From Dehalococcoidia bacterium (GTDB lineage Bacteria; Chloroflexota; Dehalococcoidia; Lucifugimonadales; JAGWBF01), in assembly GCA_021296015.1 (NCBI GenBank), contig JAGWBG010000066.1, forward strand, positions 1 to 7,253: a stretch of DNA of 7,253 nucleotides, written 5' to 3'. Shown piece by piece: positions 1 to 6,427 of this stretch (the first letter of the stretch is position 1; each line of letters begins with the position of its first letter). The position numbers and the translations under genes were made by a program. The notes under the pieces were generated by a model that worked only from the letters and a program-made list of their open reading frames with translations, had not been told where the DNA came from and did not search any database.

Positions 1-555
1 TGTGATAGCCAGGGGTTGCTTCTAATCCTGGACGAAGTACAGACCGGCATGGGACGCCTGGGTTCTCTCTTCGGCTACCAGGGCTACGACATAGAGCCGG
101 ACGTGATGGTCCTGGCCAAAGGTCTGGGCGGCGGAGTGCCCATAGGGGCCTTCATGTCCAAGGACTACTGCATGGCCCTGGAGCCCGGTGACCACGGCTC
201 AACCTACGGTGGAAACGCCCTGACCACCGCTGCCGCATACGCCTCCAGCAAGCACATCATCGAGAACGACCTGTCGGCCGCCGCCAGGACTATGGGGCAG
301 CGGTTGATGCAGGCCCTCGATGAGCTACAGACCCGCTTCGACATCATCACCGACGTCAGGGGCAAAGGCTTGCTGTTGGCTACGGAGTTCAACAGCGACA
401 TATCCGGCAGGGTAATTTCCCTGTGCAATGAAGAAGGCCTGCTCCTCAACCCGGTGCGCCCCAACGCCATAAGATTCATGCCGCCCCTTACCGTCTCCCC
501 GGAAGAGGTGGATGAAGCCGTCAGCCGCCTTGAAGCGGCGCTGAATAGACTCTAG
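1..555 (+). CDS. argD: Acetylornithine aminotransferase, C-terminal part (5' end outside the window)
   Basis: Class III PLP-dependent aminotransferase that converts N-acetylglutamate semialdehyde to N-acetylornithine, with glutamate as amino donor, in cytoplasmic arginine synthesis. The frame is open from base 1 and ends at TAG 553-555, giving 184 visible residues, a little under half of the usual roughly 390-400. Visible landmarks are the LDEVQTGMGR motif, whose Asp at bases 31-33 should contact the PLP ring nitrogen; the Schiff-base lysine in LAKGLGGGVPIGA (codon 118-120); and the HGSTYGGNAL segment typical of ArgD. The C-terminal small domain (RGKGLLLATEF, then NPVRPNAIRFMPPLTV) is intact. 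Class III paralogues (ornithine, succinylornithine or GABA aminotransferases) look alike, but the argG-argH context favours ArgD. No clear terminator follows; the 172-base gap to argG contains hairpins without a T-run. Confidence 0.9.
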   Translation, partial: CDSQGLLLILDEVQTGMGRLGSLFGYQGYDIEPDVMVLAKGLGGGVPIGAFMSKDYCMALEPGDHGSTYGGNALTTAAAYASSKHIIENDLSAAARTMGQRLMQALDELQTRFDIITDVRGKGLLLATEFNSDISGRVISLCNEEGLLLNPVRPNAIRFMPPLTVSPEEVDEAVSRLEAALNRL

Positions 556-727
556 GCTGGTGTTTCCTGAAGTGGCGTCCCAGACCTCCTCTCCCACAAT
601 GGGCAGGAAGGATTGAGAGCCTCCCGGTACTTGATACGGGGTGAGGGGTTGGAACCACTGCCCCCTCATCCACCCTTCTCCCGCAAGGAGAGGAGGGGCC
701 TTGAAAGCACCTTCTTAGGAGAGTCCA
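556..727. repeat. argD-argG spacer with REP-like inverted repeats
   Basis: This gap holds several inverted repeats. The strongest pairs 639-648 with 662-671: ten pairs, one of them G-T, with a 13-base loop built on tgagggg / cccctca. A second pairs cctcctctcc (585-594) with ggagaggagg (687-696), perfect over 10 bp. A smaller one pairs ccc..gta with tac..ggg around 623-640. The segment cttctcccgcaaggagagg (about 676-693) resembles the widespread 'ccctctcccgcaagggagaggg' palindromic repeats of bacterial spacers, as I recall them, in decayed form. No T-run follows any stem, so a classical intrinsic terminator is unlikely. The hairpins could affect mRNA processing between argD and argG, or simply be a repeat copy. 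The argG ribosome binding site (AGGAG, 717-721) closes the spacer and is not inside these stems. Confidence 0.55.
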
Positions 728-1927
728 ATGGCCGAGAACAAGATTATCCTCGCCTATAGCGGCGGACTGGACACCTCGGTAGCTATACGCTGGCTTCAGG
801 AGAGGTACCAGGCACAGATAGTAACACTCACCATAGACCTGGGCATGGTCAACCTGGAGGAGATACGTCAGCGTGCCCTCCGAATCGGGGCTGTAAACGC
901 TCTGACTGTGGATGGTAAAGAGGCCTTCTACAAAGATTTCATCATCCCTGCCCTCCGGGCTGGAGCCGTCTATGAGGACCAGTATCCCCTCGCGACGGCC
1001 CTCGGCAGACCCCTTATAGCCCGTTACCTCGTGGAAGCTGCCCGTAGTGAAGGGGCTTATGCCATATCCCACGGCTGCACCGGCAAGGGCAATGACCAGG
1101 TGCGCTTGGACGTGGGCGTGAATGCCCTCGCCCCGGAACTAAAAATCATCGCCCCCATACGTGAGTGGGCCATGAGCCGCGAGGAGGAGATAGAGTACGC
1201 TCAAATGCACAATATACCCGTGCCTTTGAGCAAGGGACCCTACTCCGTGGATGAGAACCTGTGGGGCAGAAGCGCCGAGGCAGGAGACCTGGAAGACCCC
1301 TGGCGGGAACCCCCGGAGGCCGCCTACGACTGGACCAGACCCGTTGGCGACACGCCCCCGGAACCCGCATACCTGGAGATAGTCTTCGAGGGTGGTCTGC
1401 CCGTGTCCATTGACGGAGAGGGGATGGGTGGCATAGACCTTGTGAGGCATCTCAACCGTCTGGCCGGAGATCATGGCGTGGGCAGGATTGACCATATAGA
1501 GAACCGGCTGGTCGGTATAAAGTCCAGGGAGGTATATGAAGCGCCCGCCGCAGTGGTGCTTCACACTGCCCACAAGGCCCTGGAAGCCATGACTTTGAGC
1601 AAGGAGCAGATGCGTCTCAAAGCGAGGGTTGCCCAGGAATACGCCGACGTGGTCTATAACGGTCTCTGGTATACCAGCCATCGCCGTGATATGGATGCCT
1701 ACTTTGCCAGTACCCAGCGCCACGTAAGCGGTACGGTGCGGGTAAAGCTGCACAGGGGAGTCTGCTCCGTCGTTGGAAGAAGCTCGCCACGTGCCCTCTA
1801 CAGCTACGACCTTGCCACCTACGACCGCGGTGACAAATTCGATCACCGTTCATCGGAGGGGTTCATCTCCATCTATGGTCTGCCCGTGCGGACCCAGGCC
1901 CAGGTCCAGGGGAACGGGGGAGAGTGA
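728..1927 (+). CDS. argG: Argininosuccinate synthase
   Basis: Catalyses citrulline + aspartate + ATP to argininosuccinate + AMP + PPi in the cytoplasm, the penultimate step of arginine synthesis. The product is 399 residues, normal for the non-fused bacterial type. The N-terminal ATP-pyrophosphatase loop AYSGGLDTS is at residues 9-17. HGCTGKGNDQVR (115-126) and YSVDENLWGRS (172-182) are the family's nucleotide and substrate-binding segments. ENRLVGIKSREVYEAPA (258-274) and the C-terminal DLATYDRGDKFDH (361-373) are also characteristic. ATG 728 is chosen because it places the P-loop at the expected distance and has AGGAG at 717-721, six bases upstream. The stop overlaps the ribosome binding site of argH, whose ATG lies 10 bases downstream, so the two are co-transcribed. 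All motifs look intact. Confidence 0.97.
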   Translation: MAENKIILAYSGGLDTSVAIRWLQERYQAQIVTLTIDLGMVNLEEIRQRALRIGAVNALTVDGKEAFYKDFIIPALRAGAVYEDQYPLATALGRPLIARYLVEAARSEGAYAISHGCTGKGNDQVRLDVGVNALAPELKIIAPIREWAMSREEEIEYAQMHNIPVPLSKGPYSVDENLWGRSAEAGDLEDPWREPPEAAYDWTRPVGDTPPEPAYLEIVFEGGLPVSIDGEGMGGIDLVRHLNRLAGDHGVGRIDHIENRLVGIKSREVYEAPAAVVLHTAHKALEAMTLSKEQMRLKARVAQEYADVVYNGLWYTSHRRDMDAYFASTQRHVSGTVRVKLHRGVCSVVGRSSPRALYSYDLATYDRGDKFDHRSSEGFISIYGLPVRTQAQVQGNGGE

Positions 1928-1930
1928 GGG
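1926..1930 (+). promoter_or_regulatory. Ribosome binding site that decides the argH start
   Basis: GAGGG, overlapping the argG TGA stop (1925-1927), sits seven bases before ATG 1938. The rival ATG at 1934 is only three bases away and opens a different, non-lyase frame. This supports 1938 as the start and implies that argG termination and argH initiation are linked. Confidence 0.6.
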
Positions 1931-1937
1931 TGAATGT

Positions 1938-3314
1938 ATGGGGTTTGTGCATTACACCGTCTCCATTCACTACGACCGGCGCCTGTACAGGCAGGACATT
2001 GCTGGCTCCATAGCCCATGCCAGAATGCTGGCAAAACAGGCGATTATCTCCGACGAAGAAGCCGAGCTTATCGTCACGGGCCTGGCATCCATCCGAGAGG
2101 AGATACAGGCAGGTACATTCCCCTGGAAAGAGGACCTGGAAGACATCCACATGAACGTGGAGGCCCGGCTTCACGAGAAAATAGGCAGTGAGGTGGCGGG
2201 GAAGCTCCACACGGGCCGCTCCCGCAACGACCAGGTATCCCTGGATATGAGGATGTACGTCAAGGAAGCCATACTTGATACCGTCAAAGGCATCAGGGAT
2301 CTCCAGGCTGCCATCCTTGACATAGCCGAGGCTCACAGGGGTGTCCTGATGCCAGGGTACACCCATTTGCAGCGTGCTCAACCCGTGCTCTTCTCCCATC
2401 ACATGCTCGCCTACTTCCACATGCTGGAGCGTGACTGCCATCGCTTCCAGGACTGCTACGGAAGGGCCGACGTCCTCCCCCTGGGCAGTGGCGCCCTGGC
2501 CGGTGTGCCCTATCCCACGGACAGGGAGTTCCTGGCCCGTGAGTTGGGATTTGCCGGGGTGAGTGCCAATAGCATGGACGCCGTATCCGACAGGGACTTC
2601 CTTGCCGAGTACCACTCCGCCGGAGCCATCTGCATGATGCACCTGTCCCGCATGGCCGAAGAGTTCGTCATCTGGTCGTCCCATGAGTTCGGGTTTATAT
2701 CGCTGGCCGAGGACTACGTCACCGGCAGCAGCATCATGCCCCAGAAGCGCAACCCCGACTTTGCCGAGATAGCCAGGGGCAAGACGGGCCGAGTGTACGG
2801 CAACCTCATGGGTATCCTGACGGTGCTCAAGGGGCTGCCCCTGACCTACAATCGGGACTTGCAGGAGGATAAGGAGGGTGCATTTGACACCATAGATACC
2901 CTTCTGGCAACCCTCGAAGTGTTCAGAGGAATGGTATCAACCCTGAAAGTGAATGCTGAACACATGACAGGGACGGCAGGGGAGGGCTACATGTTGGCTA
3001 CAGACCTCGCTGACTACCTGGTGAGTGCAAGGGGCGTGCCTTTCCGGGAGGCTCACGGAATCGTAAACAAGCTCTGCGGCTACGCCGTGTCCCGTGGGAA
3101 GGAGCTGCACCAGCTTGAGATTGAAGAGTACCGGCTCTTTTCCCCACAATTCGGCGAGGATGTCTACACCGTGACCGCCGAGTCCTCGGTAGCGGCCCGT
3201 GACGTTGAGGGTGGCACGGCACCACGGAGGGTGGAAGCGGCGCTGGCCCATGCCAGGAACCTTTTAGACTCCGCCTTGGGTGACAAACCCTGGGCGGAAG
3301 GGGAGGAAGGATGA
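1938..3314 (+). CDS. argH: Argininosuccinate lyase with an abnormal, shortened N-terminus
   Basis: Splits argininosuccinate into arginine and fumarate, the last step of arginine synthesis; the family acts as a homotetramer of the fumarase/aspartase superfamily. From ATG 1938 it has 458 residues. Clear motifs are HTGRSRNDQV (91-100), PGYTHLQRAQP (139-149) with the catalytic His at 143, and the fumarate-lyase signature GSSIMPQKRNP (263-273) with catalytic Ser264/265. LTYNRDLQEDKEG (302-314) follows. The family normally begins with an LWGGRF segment about 15-20 residues before the (F/Y)DRRL helix. Here only MGFVHYTVSI precedes YDRRL, about 13 residues fewer than E. coli ArgH. Ser9, matching the N-terminal substrate-contact serine, is retained. 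The frame stays open upstream to 1773, but only inside argG and with no lyase-like residues. The stop overlaps the rpe start (ATGA). Identity is certain; full activity is not. Confidence 0.93.
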   Translation: MGFVHYTVSIHYDRRLYRQDIAGSIAHARMLAKQAIISDEEAELIVTGLASIREEIQAGTFPWKEDLEDIHMNVEARLHEKIGSEVAGKLHTGRSRNDQVSLDMRMYVKEAILDTVKGIRDLQAAILDIAEAHRGVLMPGYTHLQRAQPVLFSHHMLAYFHMLERDCHRFQDCYGRADVLPLGSGALAGVPYPTDREFLARELGFAGVSANSMDAVSDRDFLAEYHSAGAICMMHLSRMAEEFVIWSSHEFGFISLAEDYVTGSSIMPQKRNPDFAEIARGKTGRVYGNLMGILTVLKGLPLTYNRDLQEDKEGAFDTIDTLLATLEVFRGMVSTLKVNAEHMTGTAGEGYMLATDLADYLVSARGVPFREAHGIVNKLCGYAVSRGKELHQLEIEEYRLFSPQFGEDVYTVTAESSVAARDVEGGTAPRRVEAALAHARNLLDSALGDKPWAEGEEG

Positions 3315-4024
3315 GCGAACAAAGGACTCCGGCTGAGACTGGCCCCACGCCCCGGGTGAAGGTAGCACCGTCGGTCCTGTCGGCGGATTTCAGCCGTCTG
3401 GGAGAGCACGTGGCCGAGGTTACCCGGGCCGGGGCAGACTACATACACGTAGATGTCATGGACGGCCATTTTGTCCCCAATATCACCATGGGGCCTGTTG
3501 TGGTGGAGGGAATACGCGCCTCTACCCATCTGCCTCTGAACGTTCATCTCCAGATAGAGGAGCCGGACCGTTTCATATCCGACTTCATCAAGGCAGGTGC
3601 GGACCACATCATCATACACAGCGAGGCATGTCTGCACCTGCACCGCGTAATACATCAGATTAAGGATGAAGGTGTCCAGGTCGGCATAGCCATCAACCCA
3701 GGTACATCCCTGGCTGCCATTGAAGAGGTGCTGTGCTACGTGGATATAGCCCTGGTGGGCACGGTAAACCCCGGCTTTGGAGGCCAGAAGCTCATACCCG
3801 AGGCACTGGATAAGGCGGCCAGGCTGAAGGATATTCTGAAGGAGCGGGGATTTGGGCCTGAGATTCAGGCCGACGGGGGCATAAACGCAGACACGGCCCC
3901 GGCAGCAGTGAGGTCCGGCGCTACGATTCTCGTGGCAGGCTCGGCGATTTTCAACAAGGTGGAATCAGTAGAGGCTGCTATGAAGAGGCTGAAGGACAGC
4001 ATTGCGGATGTTGGTGGCCCCTGA
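3311..4024 (+). CDS. rpe: Ribulose-phosphate 3-epimerase
   Basis: Interconverts ribulose-5-phosphate and xylulose-5-phosphate in the pentose phosphate or Calvin pathway; cytoplasmic metal-dependent (beta/alpha)8 barrel. The 237-residue product has APSVLSADF (19-27), HVDVMDGHFVPNITMGP (46-62) with expected metal and catalytic residues His46 and Asp48, His79, NPGFGGQ (153-159), the second catalytic Asp188 in QADGGI, and the phosphate-binding AGSAIF (209-214). Two positions that are usually methionine in the active site differ: Gln81 (HLM in relatives) and Gly150 (LVM in relatives). The N-terminus is about 13 residues longer than usual. GTG 3356 could be an alternative start, but ATG 3311 overlaps the argH stop as ATGA and follows a GGAGG-rich stretch, so coupled translation from 3311 is preferred. 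Related 3-epimerases such as AlsE are possible, but the DVMDGHFVPNIT pattern fits Rpe best. Confidence 0.92.
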   Translation: MSEQRTPAETGPTPRVKVAPSVLSADFSRLGEHVAEVTRAGADYIHVDVMDGHFVPNITMGPVVVEGIRASTHLPLNVHLQIEEPDRFISDFIKAGADHIIIHSEACLHLHRVIHQIKDEGVQVGIAINPGTSLAAIEEVLCYVDIALVGTVNPGFGGQKLIPEALDKAARLKDILKERGFGPEIQADGGINADTAPAAVRSGATILVAGSAIFNKVESVEAAMKRLKDSIADVGGP

Positions 4025-4045
4025 GCAAGCTAGGGACAGCCCCCT

Positions 4046-4231
4046 TTAGGCTCTGGCCGCCTTGTGCTGACTCCTCAGGCATCGGGTGCAGATTTTTACC
4101 TTCTTTGACTCTCCGTCCATGGAGAGGGTCATCTTATGCACGTTGGGCATGAATCGGGTCTTGGTACGTCTCTTGGAGTGGCTTACGTTGTTGCCCGACA
4201 TGCCAACCTTGCCACAAACTTCGCATTTCAT
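4046..4231 (-). CDS. rpmB: 50S ribosomal protein L28, zinc-binding form
   Basis: Small, basic structural protein of the large ribosomal subunit. The 61-residue product has the L28 pattern: MKCEVCGK at the start, NVSHSKRRTKTRF (residues 15-27) and the C-terminal VKICTRCLRS. The two CxxC pairs (Cys3/Cys6 and Cys48/Cys51) form the zinc ribbon of the Cys-containing L28 type. The length is normal for this form. An AAGGA Shine-Dalgarno (+ strand bases 4240-4244) lies eight bases before the ATG, supporting the start. The gene runs opposite to all its neighbours. It converges on rpe with only 21 bases between stop codons and diverges from fakA. In Bacillus, rpe, rpmB and yloV lie near each other on one strand, so rpmB appears to have flipped here. 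No convincing terminator was found between the converging genes. Confidence 0.96.
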   Translation of the reverse strand: MKCEVCGKVGMSGNNVSHSKRRTKTRFMPNVHKMTLSMDGESKKVKICTRCLRSQHKAARA

Positions 4232-4285
4232 GTATACATTCCTTGTTTGACTGTCTAATTCACTTTCTGTAAAATCCAGGTGGTT

Positions 4286-4315
4286 AGCATATCATAGCTT
4301 GAGGAACACTGACAA
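4286..4315 (-). promoter_or_regulatory. Candidate sigma-70-type promoter for rpmB
   Basis: Read on the - strand, TTGTCA (4310-4315, one mismatch to TTGACA) is followed 18 bases later by TATGCT (4286-4291, two mismatches to TATAAT). An overlapping alternative -10 is TATGAT (4291-4296), but that leaves only 13 bases of spacing. Transcription would start about 45-50 bases before the rpmB ATG. This fits a gene that has no upstream partner on its strand and needs its own promoter. It is a pattern match by eye only. Confidence 0.4.
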
Positions 4316-4364
4316 GGACTTGACTTGAAAAGATAGCGTTCCCATTCAGGTGGTTGAGTTTCTC

Positions 4365-4512
4365 ATGTGTCATCCTGCGATCATGTCATTCTGAGCCCGC
4401 CGAAGGCGGACGAGGAATCTAGGAACCATACCTTTCAGGCTCTAGCCCGCCGTAGGCAAGGCAGCATCTCAGATTCCGAACGGAGCGAAGCGAAGTGCGG
4501 GGAATGACACAT
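4365..4512. repeat. Nested palindromic repeat element, copy 1 (MITE/REP-like)
   Basis: The ends are inverted: tgtcattc (4384-4391) pairs with gaatgaca (4502-4509). A second left end, atgtgtcat-cc (4365-4375), matches the complement of ggaatgacacat (4501-4512) with one base missing. Inside, ggaatct (4414-4420) is perfectly complementary to agattcc (4471-4477). ccgcc-gaa-ggcgg (4397-4409) forms a tight hairpin, and agcccgccgaaggc (4394-4407) recurs as agcccgccgtaggc (4444-4457) with one mismatch. gagcgaagcgaag (4483-4495) is a hallmark of a repeat type I recall from many Chloroflexota and other genomes. There is no ORF inside, so any movement would be non-autonomous. It lies between rpmB and fakA. 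Confidence 0.7.
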
Positions 4513-4589
4513 TGCCACTGCCATACCATCTAAAAGGAAACGCTACCCCTTGAAAAGGCCCTTCTGAGTTTACCAGAGGGGGGACTGCC

Positions 4590-6389
4590 ATGAATGGATT
4601 GGAGAATGAAGACGCACCCGTGGGCCGAGACAGCATCGGGTCGGTGGAGGGAAGTTCTCCCCCGCTGATGCTGAGCGGAGATGAACTACGGAGGGCCTTT
4701 GAGGCGGCCACCCGATGCCTGGAGCGATACCGGGACGCTATCAACGCCCTTAACGTCTTTCCTGTGCCCGATGGCGACACTGGGACGAACATGCTCCTCA
4801 CCATGCGCTCGGTAAATGACGAGTGCTCACGGGCCGCGGACTCATCTGTAGGAGCGGTGATGTCTGCTATGGCCCACGGGGCGCTTCTGGGTGCCCGGGG
4901 CAATAGCGGGGTAATTCTCTCCCAGTTTTTCTACGGTCTGGCCCAGGGCTTTCACGGGAAGGATGAATCCAACGGAGAGGACCTTGCCCATGCCTTCGAG
5001 TCAGCTTCCCGGGCGGCCTACAACTCGGTGAGCAAGCCTGTAGACGGCACCATGCTGACGGTAATACGCGAGCTATCTCAGGCAGCAACTCGACGTGCTG
5101 GAGGGGCCGGAGGCCACGGAGACCCGCTATCCGTGTTGGAGGCCGCCCTGGGAGCGGCGAAAGAGTCCCTCTCCAGAACTCCCCTGCAACTTCCGGTGTT
5201 GCGAGAGGCAGGCGTCGTAGATGCGGGCGGCCAGGGAGTTGTTACCCTTCTTGAAGGTGCGTTTTACTGCCTCTCCGGGGTAGAGGTAGAAACGCTGGAG
5301 CTAAGCGTCCCCGTCTCCCCAAGCACGTCCTTTGAAAATGTCCCATCCCCGGGAGATCTGGACCAGTCGGTAGGTCAGCCCGTGGTTCATGAGGAGTATC
5401 TGGCCTCCACCGAGGAAGAGCTTTACGGCTACTGTACCCAATTTCTGATTCAGGGCCAGAGATTGGATGCAGGCAAGATTCGCGAGGAGCTGTCATCCAT
5501 GGCGGGGTCAACGGTTGTGGTAGGAGGTGACGACCTGGTAAAGGTACACGTGCATGTCCACGACCCTGGCCCCGTGATTAGCTACGCCGTTTCTCTGGGG
5601 ACGATAGACCAGGTGAGCATGACCAATATGGACCAGCAACACGAGGAGTTCATGGCCTTCCACCGCGGCCAGACCGGGACGCCCGAGGCTCCCCGTCAGC
5701 CGGCGGGAAAGGGGACGGCGAGTGCGGTGGTTGCGGTGGCCTGGGGAGACGGGTACACTGACTTGTTCCGGGGTTTGGGCTGTGCATCCGTAGTCGCCGG
5801 GGGGCAGACCATGAACCCCAGCACTCAGGAGTTGCTGGATGCCGCCCGGGATACGGGAGCAAGGGACGTAATCCTGCTGCCCAATAATCCCAATATAATA
5901 CTCGTTGCCAGGCAGGCTGCCACGGTAGTGGAAGGAGACCCGGACCGGGAGGTAACACTACACGTTGTCCCGTCCCGTACCATACCCCAAGGCGTGGCTG
6001 CTCTCCTGGCCTTCAGCCCTGAAGGCGACATGGAAAGCGTTCTCAGGTCTATGGATGAAGCTCTTGCTACGGTGAAGACCATAGAGGTGACAACGGCAGT
6101 GCGTCCAGTGACCCTAGGAGAGCTTGCCGTTCAGGAGGGGCAGTACATCGGCATTCTTGAGGGAGAATTGGTGACTGCCGAGGACTCGGCTTTCCTGGCC
6201 CTGCAGAAGACCTTGCTCAAAGTTGGGCCGGAGAGTGGGCAACTGATAACGTTGTATTGGGGTGGTGACGTGGATGAAGGCCAGGCCGGTGAGGAGGCAG
6301 CCCGTCTGCAAGAAAATATCCCTGGCGTTGAAATAGAAGTGGTGTACGGCGGACAACCTTTTTATCATTACGTGGCCTCTCTGGAGTGA
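4590..6389 (+). CDS. fakA: Fatty acid kinase catalytic subunit (DhaL/DAK2-domain protein, YloV type)
   Basis: Expected to transfer ATP phosphate to a fatty acid held by a FakB (DegV) partner, giving acyl-phosphate for phospholipid synthesis; cytoplasmic. The product has 599 residues. The N-terminal DhaL kinase domain (about 29-230) has NVFPVPDGDTGTNM (55-68) with the Mg-ATP aspartates, GARGNSGVILSQ (101-112), KPVDGTMLTV (149-158) and GVVDAGGQGV (208-217). The middle domain has GYCTQF (280-285) and VKVHVHVHDPG (317-327). Cys282 and His320/His322 match residues reported as a zinc site in S. aureus FakA, as I recall. The C-terminal domain carries ILLPNNPNI (428-436). The first 26 or so residues are an extra low-complexity leader. 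ATG 4590 is preferred for its GAGGGGG site; Met27 (4668) has its purine-rich stretch too far upstream. A fakB homologue follows 248 bases later, and related palindromic repeats lie on both sides. Confidence 0.92.
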   Translation: MNGLENEDAPVGRDSIGSVEGSSPPLMLSGDELRRAFEAATRCLERYRDAINALNVFPVPDGDTGTNMLLTMRSVNDECSRAADSSVGAVMSAMAHGALLGARGNSGVILSQFFYGLAQGFHGKDESNGEDLAHAFESASRAAYNSVSKPVDGTMLTVIRELSQAATRRAGGAGGHGDPLSVLEAALGAAKESLSRTPLQLPVLREAGVVDAGGQGVVTLLEGAFYCLSGVEVETLELSVPVSPSTSFENVPSPGDLDQSVGQPVVHEEYLASTEEELYGYCTQFLIQGQRLDAGKIREELSSMAGSTVVVGGDDLVKVHVHVHDPGPVISYAVSLGTIDQVSMTNMDQQHEEFMAFHRGQTGTPEAPRQPAGKGTASAVVAVAWGDGYTDLFRGLGCASVVAGGQTMNPSTQELLDAARDTGARDVILLPNNPNIILVARQAATVVEGDPDREVTLHVVPSRTIPQGVAALLAFSPEGDMESVLRSMDEALATVKTIEVTTAVRPVTLGELAVQEGQYIGILEGELVTAEDSAFLALQKTLLKVGPESGQLITLYWGGDVDEGQAGEEAARLQENIPGVEIEVVYGGQPFYHYVASLE

Positions 6390-6427
6390 ACGGGACATGA
6401 TGTTCCACCCAAAGGAAGCGCACCCAC

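Larger units (their letters stand above)
4232..4589. other. 358-base intergenic region between divergent rpmB and fakA
   Basis: No gene is seen here. From left to right it holds the rpmB leader and candidate promoter (to about 4315), a stretch without recognised features (4316-4364), a nested-palindrome repeat (about 4365-4512), and an 80-base approach to fakA ending in its purine-rich GAGGGGG ribosome binding site (about 4576-4582). I could not pick out a convincing fakA promoter. TTGACT at 4320-4325 has only a poor -10 partner at 17 bases. No Asp23/YloU-like gene, which commonly sits between rpmB and yloV in Firmicutes, is present. Confidence 0.6.

Noticed and set aside
556..727. Riboswitch, T-box or intrinsic terminator before argG
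   Set aside because: No T-box consensus, no recognised riboswitch core and no T-run after the hairpins; a repeat-like origin fits better.
521..1846. - strand open frames opposite argD/argG (183 and 235 aa)
   Set aside because: Antisense shadows with no motif; the strongly conserved argG frame explains the region.
1773..1937. In-frame upstream extension of argH to an ATG inside argG (513 aa)
   Set aside because: The extra residues are the shifted-frame reading of argG, show no lyase-like sequence, and no WGGRF motif appears. A well-spaced GAGGG precedes ATG 1938.
1934..2191. Open frame from ATG 1934 (85 aa)
   Set aside because: It lies in an alternative frame over the start of argH, with no recognisable protein; the Shine-Dalgarno spacing is too short.
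1863..2684. Long - strand open frame (273 aa) opposite argH
   Set aside because: Shadow of a GC-rich gene: no family motif, and it lies entirely antisense to well-supported argG/argH coding sequence.
4022..4050. Bidirectional terminator between rpe and rpmB
   Set aside because: Only a 4-bp stem (agcc/ggct) with no T-run on either strand, which is not convincing.
4316..4348. Possible fakA promoter TTGACT (4320-4325) with a 17-base spacer
   Set aside because: The -10 partner CATTCA matches TATAAT at only two positions, and the repeat element lies between it and fakA.
4365..4512. CRISPR array or tRNA
   Set aside because: The internal repeats are inverted or only paired, not regularly spaced direct repeats, and no cloverleaf or T-loop sequence is present.
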